Shown piece by piece: positions 21,848 through 27,028 of a stretch of DNA of 27,028 nt (within the stretch, counting starts at the first letter, position 1; each line of letters begins with the position of its first letter). Made by a program: the position numbers and the translations under genes. The DNA comes from Oscillospiraceae bacterium. Lineage in GTDB: Bacteria > Bacillota_A > Clostridia > Oscillospirales > Oscillospiraceae. The notes under the pieces are model-generated. The model searched no databases. It was not told where the DNA came from and saw only the letters and a list, made by a program, of their open reading frames with translations. The stretch spans positions 1 to 27,028 of the forward strand of contig JAFYCC010000026.1 of NCBI GenBank assembly GCA_017539885.1. Reading direction: 5' to 3'.

Positions 21848-22831
21848 ATGCCTGTCGTATGCACTACAGTTCCTGCCGCTCGTTTCGAGCGCTTCGGCGT
21901 ATCCTTTCCCGAGGGATGGACTGTCCGCTTCGTTGAGCCGCCGCTGACGGACGAGCGCATCCTTGACAGTGCGCGGGACGCCGACTATCTGCTGGTCGGC
22001 TCCGTGGACGTCTGCTCCGCGGAACTCATCCGCGGCATCCCCGGACTGAAGCTGATCCATACCGAGGGCGTCGGCTTCAACAAGGTGGATCTCGCCGCGG
22101 CCAAAGAGCGCGGCGTGCCCGTGTGCAACAACCGCGCGGTCAACAATGTCGCCGTCGCTGAGCACACCGTCGGACTGATGCTGGCCGGACTGCGTCGCAC
22201 GGCGCTTGCCGATCTGCAGATCAAGACGCTGGGCTACCGCGAGACCGAGGCAGCTTATCTGGCACAGGGAGAGCATGAACTGTTCGGACGGCGCGTCGGT
22301 CTGGTCGGCTTCGGCGCGATCGGCCGTGAAGTTGCCGTGCGCCTGAACGCCTTCGGATGCAAGGTCTGCTACTACGATGCCTTCAGGCCGACGCCGGAGG
22401 TGGAGCAGGAGCTCCGCGCTGAGTACATGGAGCAGGATGAACTGTTGCGCAGCTGCGACATCATCAGCCTGCACGTGCCGGTCCTGCCGACCACCGAAGG
22501 CATGATCAACGCGAAGACCCTTCGCGAGATGAAGCCGACGGCACTGCTGGTGAACACATCCCGCGGCGAGATCGTCGTCAATGAGGATCTGGCGGAGGCG
22601 CTCGAGCAGGGAATCATCTACGGCGCGGCGCTGGATACCGTCGCACCGGAACCGATGCCGGATGACCACCCGCTTCGCAGGCTTTCCCCGCAGGCCGCCG
22701 CCCGGCTCACGCTGACGCCGCACGTCGGCGGAAAGACGGATGAGGCCTTTATCCGCATGCTCCATGGCGCTATCGAGAATTTCATGCGTGTGGAGAGGGG
22801 AGAAGCTCCGATCAACGTCGTCAACGGCTGA
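21848..22831 (+). CDS. D-isomer-specific 2-hydroxyacid dehydrogenase
   Basis: The 327-residue NAD-dependent enzyme has a Rossmann motif VGFGAIG (GxGxxG at 154-159) and an acidic Asp177 at the end of the second strand that favours NAD over NADP. The catalytic triad is Arg239 (NTSRGE), Glu268 (PEP) and His292 (TPHVGG). It would reduce a 2-oxoacid to the D-2-hydroxyacid. As third gene of the iorAB operon it likely uses the same aryl-pyruvates and yields aryl-lactates (phenyl-, 4-hydroxyphenyl- or indolelactate), a reductive outlet that balances the oxidative IorAB reaction. The ATG at 21848 has GAGGAGG about 6 nt upstream, inside the end of iorB. A hairpin terminator follows. Confidence 0.9.
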   Translation: MPVVCTTVPAARFERFGVSFPEGWTVRFVEPPLTDERILDSARDADYLLVGSVDVCSAELIRGIPGLKLIHTEGVGFNKVDLAAAKERGVPVCNNRAVNNVAVAEHTVGLMLAGLRRTALADLQIKTLGYRETEAAYLAQGEHELFGRRVGLVGFGAIGREVAVRLNAFGCKVCYYDAFRPTPEVEQELRAEYMEQDELLRSCDIISLHVPVLPTTEGMINAKTLREMKPTALLVNTSRGEIVVNEDLAEALEQGIIYGAALDTVAPEPMPDDHPLRRLSPQAAARLTLTPHVGGKTDEAFIRMLHGAIENFMRVERGEAPINVVNG

Positions 22832-22845
22832 ACAATACAATTGAG

Positions 22846-22887
22846 AAACGCCTCAGCGTCTTCGTGGAAAGACGCTGGGGCGTTTTG
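22846..22887 (+). terminator. Terminator of the iorAB operon
   Basis: Arms at 22846-22862 and 22869-22885 (17 nt, 6-nt loop) pair with one G-U wobble and are followed by a T-run. The minus strand also has a run of T from the AAA at the 5' arm, so it may also stop transcripts of the opp operon, whose last gene ends at 22923. Confidence 0.85.
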
Positions 22888-22922
22888 AAATATAAAGTAG
22901 AATCGTAAAAAGCGGAACGTGT

Positions 22923-23801
22923 TCAACGCTCACCGGGCTTCTTAAAGAGCCCAATTTCTGAAAGACGGCCACGAGCAGCCAGTATAATCCCGATGAGCAA
23001 TGCTGTGCATATGAGAATTGAGCCGCGCGACAGCTGGGCGAATGGGCGGGTGTCTCGTGAGCCTATTGATCTTACACGCTCACCGGCAGAGTCGTAACCA
23101 GGCTGCAATCCTGCAGCAATAGCATCAGCAAAGGCGATGGCAAGTGTTGTGTCAACACGTGTATATGCCACTGGAGGCATATCGTATCCGCCCTCGAACA
23201 TGAACACCGTCGCAGCCAACGTCAAGCGAGTCTCGTCATCAGAAAGGCTTAGCTGATGACCACTTGTGAGCGCGATTGACTGAAGCCTTTTGCCCGGCGG
23301 AGCTGATACATCATAAACAAGCGTGAATCCAGACACCTGCGGGAAGGCACCGTGAGCCCCCTGACGGATAATGGATTCATCCTCGGCAAGAGCTATATGC
23401 GACAGGGCAGATTCTAGAATAACGGCAAGCTGCTTGGGCGAAACCTCGGCCACTGCGAGCTGCCGATCCTCCGCGAATACGGCGCGCACATCCTCCCATG
23501 TAACTTCACCGGCGGGCAGATTGAAGTACAGATCTCCTCCGTTTACGATAGCAAGCTCAGCGCCAGTAGCTCTGCAAAGTGAATCTGCAACGGCGGCGCC
23601 GAGTGAGGTCTGACGCGTATTCGCGTCGAGCATCGTTTCTCGTGTGAGCCCTTCAAAGGCGCTCAGCCGCTCTGAAACCGTACCAACGGTCATACCATCT
23701 TGCCATGCAGCAACGGGGGAGACAAGCACCAATGACAGAAGTATACATAGCCCCAAAAGAGAGGCTGCTGCGCTCACTCGTGTGTTTCGTTTAGAGCGCA
23801 T
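22923..23801 (-). CDS. Membrane-anchored 5'-nucleotidase C-terminal (substrate) domain protein
   Basis: The 292-residue protein starts with a signal peptide or anchor (MRSKRNTR, then a hydrophobic stretch ending VSPVAA). Next comes the C-terminal domain of UshA-type 5'-nucleotidases: SLGAAVADSLCRATGAELAI, NGGDLYFNLPAGEVTWEDV and FPQVSGFTLVYD. The metallophosphoesterase domain that normally precedes it is absent. A second hydrophobic helix (ILICTALLIGIILAA) near the C-terminus suggests anchoring. The domain alone contacts nucleoside substrates but has no catalytic metals, so binding or scaffolding is more likely than hydrolysis. The ATG at 23801 gives a classic signal peptide; another at 23816 is possible, and neither has a strong Shine-Dalgarno site. 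It overlaps oppF and is coupled to it. Confidence 0.75.
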   Translation of the reverse strand: MRSKRNTRVSAAASLLGLCILLSLVLVSPVAAWQDGMTVGTVSERLSAFEGLTRETMLDANTRQTSLGAAVADSLCRATGAELAIVNGGDLYFNLPAGEVTWEDVRAVFAEDRQLAVAEVSPKQLAVILESALSHIALAEDESIIRQGAHGAFPQVSGFTLVYDVSAPPGKRLQSIALTSGHQLSLSDDETRLTLAATVFMFEGGYDMPPVAYTRVDTTLAIAFADAIAAGLQPGYDSAGERVRSIGSRDTRPFAQLSRGSILICTALLIGIILAARGRLSEIGLFKKPGER

Positions 23802-24753
23802 TGATTTCTCTAACATTGTGGCACGCTACAAAGTGCTGGGGGAGGACTTCCTCATAAGTCGGGTATTCGCTGGTGCATTTTTCCGTTCGGTAAGGACATC
23901 TTGCAGCAAACCGGCATCCCGGCTTCGGGTTGATTGGGCTTGTCAGTTCGCCCTGCATGATGATCCTCTTTTTCTGATAGTCGATGCTTGGCACGGGAAT
24001 AGCGGAGAGCAGACCCTTGGTATAAGGATGAAGAGGATGCCGAAAAAGCTCCTTTGATTCACATTTTTCCACCATGGAGCCGACATACATGACAAGAATG
24101 TCGTTTGAGATATGCTTGACTACTGAAAGATCGTGGGTGATGAATATGTAGGTTAGGCCGCGCTGTTCCTGCAAATCTTGAAGAAGGTTGAGAATTTGCG
24201 CCTGAATGGACACATCCAGCGCGGAGACCGGCTCGTCACACACGATGAACTTGGGGTTGAGAGCGAGCGCACGGGCAACGCCGATACGCTGCCGGCGCCC
24301 CCCGTCAAGTTCATGAGGATAGGAATAGGCGAAGCGGCGGGCAAGGCCGACAAGATCCATCAACTCGAAAACGCGTTCCTCACGTTCCTTTTTCGAGCGA
24401 CACAGACGGTAGGTTTTTAAAGGATCGGCGATTAGCTCTGCTACGCAAAGGCGTGGATTGAGCGAGGAAAAGGGATCTTGAAAGATAATCTGCATTTCCT
24501 TGCGAAGCTCCTGCCGTTGCTGCCCCTTCGCATGCGTGATGTCCGCTCCATCGTAGAAGACGCTGCCGTCAGTCGCATCAAGCAAACCAAGAACAACGCG
24601 ACCGAGGGTGGACTTACCGCAACCGCTCTCGCCGACAACCCCGAGCGTTTTGCCACGATCTATGGTGAAGTTGACGTCGTCCACCGCGTGTAGAAAGCCG
24701 GAGGGAACCTTAAAGTATTTCTTCAGGTGCTCGACTCTGAGCAGTTCACTCAC
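23791..24753 (-). CDS. oppF: Oligopeptide/dipeptide ABC transporter ATP-binding protein (OppF/DppF-like)
   Basis: The 320-residue ATPase has Walker A GESGCGKST (41-49), a Q-loop IIFQDPFSSLNP, Walker B FIVCDEPVSALD and the H-loop FITHDLSVV. The signature reads LDGGRRQ instead of the common LSGGQ/R form. The C-terminal oligopeptide-transporter extension carries cysteines (GCRFAARCPYRTEKC, then a fourth Cys), which in some homologues bind a 4Fe-4S cluster. It pairs with OppD on the cytoplasmic side of the permease. It starts with GTG and overlaps oppD by 8 nt, a sign of tight coupling. Whether it imports peptides, or another solute such as nickel or a sugar oligomer, cannot be told without the binding protein, which is not in the window. 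Confidence 0.92.
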   Translation of the reverse strand: MSELLRVEHLKKYFKVPSGFLHAVDDVNFTIDRGKTLGVVGESGCGKSTLGRVVLGLLDATDGSVFYDGADITHAKGQQRQELRKEMQIIFQDPFSSLNPRLCVAELIADPLKTYRLCRSKKEREERVFELMDLVGLARRFAYSYPHELDGGRRQRIGVARALALNPKFIVCDEPVSALDVSIQAQILNLLQDLQEQRGLTYIFITHDLSVVKHISNDILVMYVGSMVEKCESKELFRHPLHPYTKGLLSAIPVPSIDYQKKRIIMQGELTSPINPKPGCRFAARCPYRTEKCTSEYPTYEEVLPQHFVACHNVREINAL

Positions 24754-25723
24754 TTTCCACGCCCCCCTTTTCGAATTCTAGACAACGCACGAAGTGCCCC
24801 GGCTCAAGCTCTGTGTAGGCAGGCTCTCGCTGCGCGCATGCCGCGGTGGCGTTCGGACAGCGAGGATGGAACTTGCACCCATTGGGGAGACGACTCGGGT
24901 CAGGCATTAGGCCTTCAATGGGCGTGAGTCTGTGGACGTCTTTATCAAGGCTTGGCAAGGAGCCGAACAAGCCCTTGGTGTAGGGATGACTGACGTTGTG
25001 GAAGATCCGCTCCACACTTCCGTACTCAACGATTTCGCCAGCATACATAATGGCAACCTTGTCGCAACTTTCCGCGACAATGCCAAGATCATGTGTGATC
25101 AGCAAAACGGAGGTGTTGATTCTGGATTTGAGGTCGTTAATCATTTCAAGCACCTGCGCCTGGATGGTCACGTCCAGCGCTGTCGTTGGCTCGTCCGCAA
25201 TCAGAAGGGCTGGATTGCAGGCCAGCGCAATAGCAATGACAACACGCTGCTTCATGCCACCGGAAAACTGATGGGGATAGTCGACAGAACGCTCAGCAGG
25301 AATGCCGACCATCTCTAGCATTTCCAGTGCTTTGCGCATGGCAACAGTGCGTGAGAGATTCCCGTGGAGATGAATGACCTCCATTATCTGATCGCCTACG
25401 GTCATTATCGGATTGAGAGAGGTCATCGGATCCTGAAAAATCATGGATATCTCATTTCCACGAAGTTTCCGCAATTCACCATCATTCATTTCCAGAATCT
25501 CGCGCCCGTTGAAACGGATACTTCCTTCAATAATCTTTCCGGGTGGATCGGGTATCAGACGCATGATGCCGAGCGCAGTCGTCGTTTTGCCTGCGCCAGT
25601 CTCGCCGACAAGTCCGAGCGTCTCACCTTTGTCAATGTTGAGATCAATACCATTAACGGCTTTAACGATGCCGTCCATGGTAATGTAGTGAATGTGCAGA
25701 CCTTTGATTTCCAATAAGCTCAT
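24746..25723 (-). CDS. oppD: Oligopeptide/dipeptide ABC transporter ATP-binding protein (OppD/DppD-like)
   Basis: The 325-residue ATPase has Walker A GETGAGKT (40-47), Q-loop MIFQDPMTSLNP, signature FSGGMKQR, Walker B LLIADEPTTALD and H-loop LITHDLGIV. Its C-terminal oligopeptide-transporter segment GCKFHPRCPNATAAC with a fourth cysteine matches the iron-sulfur type. FSGGMKQR and TSLNP are typical of OppD. TAGGAGG lies 6 nt before the ATG, and the gap to oppC is 13 nt. It forms the ATPase heterodimer with OppF. Confidence 0.94.
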   Translation of the reverse strand: MSLLEIKGLHIHYITMDGIVKAVNGIDLNIDKGETLGLVGETGAGKTTTALGIMRLIPDPPGKIIEGSIRFNGREILEMNDGELRKLRGNEISMIFQDPMTSLNPIMTVGDQIMEVIHLHGNLSRTVAMRKALEMLEMVGIPAERSVDYPHQFSGGMKQRVVIAIALACNPALLIADEPTTALDVTIQAQVLEMINDLKSRINTSVLLITHDLGIVAESCDKVAIMYAGEIVEYGSVERIFHNVSHPYTKGLFGSLPSLDKDVHRLTPIEGLMPDPSRLPNGCKFHPRCPNATAACAQREPAYTELEPGHFVRCLEFEKGGVESE

Positions 25724-25736
25724 ACTCGGCCTCCTA

Positions 25737-26645
25737 CTACTGCTTCAGCTTCGGGTCGAGGGCATCACGGATGCCGTCGCCGAGGAGGTTGAAACCAAAC
25801 AGAGTCAGCATAATCATGATTCCCGGGAAGACAACGAGCGGATAGAAGTCACGAATGTATTCACGGGAGGTCGCTAGGATGGAACCCCACTCAGGCGTTG
25901 GGGGTTGGACGCCAAGCCCAACGAAGGAAAGGCCTGAAATCGCCATTATTGTGCCGCCTATGCGAAGTGTAGCGTCGACGATAAGCGGCGCGAGAGTGTT
26001 CGGAAGGATGTGCACGAATATAATCCTCGCGTTGGAGGAACCGGTGGCTTTTGCTGCCTCTACAAATTCCTGTTCTCGGATGGAAAGAATTGTTGCACGA
26101 AGGATCCGAGTAGAAGAGGGTATCCCGCTCACAGCGCAGGCCAGCGCCGTATTAAATATTCCACTGCCTAGCGCCGAGGAGATGGCAACAGCCATAAGCA
26201 GGCTAGGGATGGCCATAAGGACGTCCATAACTCGCATGATAATCAACTCGCAGGTACCGCCAAAGTAGCCAGCGACAGCGCCGAGGAGTGCGCCGGTGAC
26301 CATAGAGATGCATACGGCCAAAAGAGCTACCAACAGGGAGATGCGACCTCCGTAAAGTATCCTTGCGAGAAGATCACGGCCAAAGTTGTCTGTTCCAAGA
26401 GGATGCAGCCGGTTAGGGAATTGCAGGCGAATATCAAAGTCCTGCAGAGAGTAATCATATGGAGTGAGGATGTTCGCGAAAATGGCGGAGAACACAATCA
26501 GAACGCAGATGACGAGGCCGACCATTGCAAGTCTGTTGCGTAGCAGCCGACGAACGACATCACCCCACTGACTGTGCTTGCGAACGCTGCTTTCCAACGT
26601 TTCGATATCTTCTTCGCGCCGCTTACTTGTGAAACGTGACTTCAA
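25737..26645 (-). CDS. oppC: Oligopeptide/dipeptide ABC transporter permease (OppC/DppC-like)
   Basis: The 302-residue inner-membrane permease has an N-terminal OppC_N helix (RLLRNRLAMVGLVICVLIVF), then GTDNFGRDLLARILYGGRIS, the hallmark of OppC/DppC, and further membrane helices. The EAA loop is EFVEAAKATGSSNARIIFVH, which contacts the ATPases. The start is a TTG at 26645, whose last two bases overlap the oppB TGA, with AGGAGGTGA 7 nt upstream. The frame is open further upstream, but that part lies inside oppB in another phase and is hydrophilic and arginine-rich, so it is not coding. The N-terminal about 40 residues are a charged cytoplasmic tail. Confidence 0.93.
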   Translation of the reverse strand: MKSRFTSKRREEDIETLESSVRKHSQWGDVVRRLLRNRLAMVGLVICVLIVFSAIFANILTPYDYSLQDFDIRLQFPNRLHPLGTDNFGRDLLARILYGGRISLLVALLAVCISMVTGALLGAVAGYFGGTCELIIMRVMDVLMAIPSLLMAVAISSALGSGIFNTALACAVSGIPSSTRILRATILSIREQEFVEAAKATGSSNARIIFVHILPNTLAPLIVDATLRIGGTIMAISGLSFVGLGVQPPTPEWGSILATSREYIRDFYPLVVFPGIMIMLTLFGFNLLGDGIRDALDPKLKQ

Positions 26646-27028
26646 GCTGCGGTCACCTCCTCTTTCTCCAACTGCTTGGCGAGCTTCCTGCGGCTTTTCC
26701 CACTTACGAACTGCGCTTTGATGCGTGGGTCGACATAGGCATAGGCCAAGTCTACGACGAGGTTCATCACACAGATGCACATGGACATGATGAGTACGGT
26801 TCCGTTGATTACTGGATAGTCGCGTGCCGTTATACCGTTCATCATATATAGTCCGATGCCGGGAATGTTGAAAATTGTCTCAACGATTACGGAGCCACCC
26901 ATAATCATTCCCAACTGCATACCAACGATGGTGATGATGGGAATCAGTGCGTTTTTCAATGCGTGACGGCGGATAATCGTGCCCTCAGCGAGACCCTTGG
27001 CTCGTGCGGTTCGGATATAGTCCTGCCG
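26642..27028 (-). CDS. oppB: Oligopeptide/dipeptide ABC transporter permease (OppB/DppB-like), partial (N-terminus beyond right edge)
   Basis: The last 129 codons are visible. They start inside the EAA motif DYIRTARAKGLAEGTIIRRH, and continue with ALIPIITIVG and a helix-rich C-terminal half (GGSVIVETIFNIPGIG, then a membrane helix near YPVINGTVLIMSMCIC). This is the standard end of OppB/DppB. A hydrophilic tail rich in Lys and Glu follows the typical DPRI motif. The stop overlaps the oppC TTG. The rest of the gene and probably the solute-binding protein lie to the right. Confidence 0.92.
   Translation of the reverse strand, partial: RQDYIRTARAKGLAEGTIIRRHALKNALIPIITIVGMQLGMIMGGSVIVETIFNIPGIGLYMMNGITARDYPVINGTVLIMSMCICVMNLVVDLAYAYVDPRIKAQFVSGKSRRKLAKQLEKEEVTAA

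Noticed and set aside
21701..22840. Minus-strand frame (379 codons) opposite the 2-hydroxyacid dehydrogenase gene
   Set aside because: It is antisense to an enzyme with an intact catalytic triad, has no domain and runs through the iorB end.

Overview
The window reads as chromosomal DNA of a strict or facultative anaerobe with a large catabolic repertoire. It carries a glycyl-radical-type enzyme with a radical-SAM activase, a ferredoxin-dependent 2-oxoacid oxidoreductase (IorAB), a zinc methyltransferase of the MtaA/URO-D type and oxygen-independent redox enzymes. No oxygenase, respiratory complex, rRNA or tRNA is seen. Strong AGGAGG-type Shine-Dalgarno sites before nearly every gene and the GC-rich coding sequence fit a GC-rich member of the Clostridia or a similar gut, rumen or sediment anaerobe. 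The taxon cannot be fixed from the sequence alone.

Layout. Positions 1-1836 (minus): a partial flavodoxin-fold NADPH:FMN reductase and a PucR-type regulator. 2195-4972 (minus): a two-gene operon of an MtaA-like methyltransferase and a UGSC-like two-domain protein. It diverges from a MocR-type regulator (5137-6594, plus) that is split by an in-frame amber codon. 6885-8429 (plus): a metallo-beta-lactamase-fold hydrolase and an NTF2/SnoaL-fold protein, closed by a bidirectional terminator. 8556-11845 (minus): a glycyl radical enzyme and its activase, divergent from a LysR regulator (11896-12786). 12932-18352 (minus): a five-gene redox operon of FAD flavoprotein, Fe-alcohol dehydrogenase, MBL-fold protein, SDR and aldo/keto reductase. 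18514-19257 (minus): an FCD-type GntR regulator, divergent from iorA-iorB-D-2-hydroxyacid dehydrogenase (19493-22831, plus). 22923-27028 (minus): a dipeptide/oligopeptide ABC transporter operon (oppB partial, oppC, oppD, oppF) ending in a membrane-anchored 5'-nucleotidase C-terminal domain. Its base composition is visibly less GC-rich than the rest.

How the genes may work together. Four regulators of four families (PucR, MocR, LysR, GntR-FCD) each sit beside a short catabolic operon, so this looks like an accessory catabolic region. The FAD reductase, Fe-ADH, SDR, AKR, NTF2-fold protein and two MBL-fold hydrolases would suit stepwise oxidation, reduction, dehydration and hydrolysis of a polyoxygenated, perhaps cyclic or aromatic, substrate; the substrate is not evident. 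IorAB plus the D-2-hydroxyacid dehydrogenase would handle aryl-pyruvates from amino acids, oxidatively to aryl-acetyl-CoA or reductively to aryl-lactate.

The most striking observation is that the glycyl radical enzyme keeps the surrounding C-terminal motif but has Thr768 where the radical glycine should be. Its active-site cysteine loop is also atypical, although an intact activase is translationally coupled to it.
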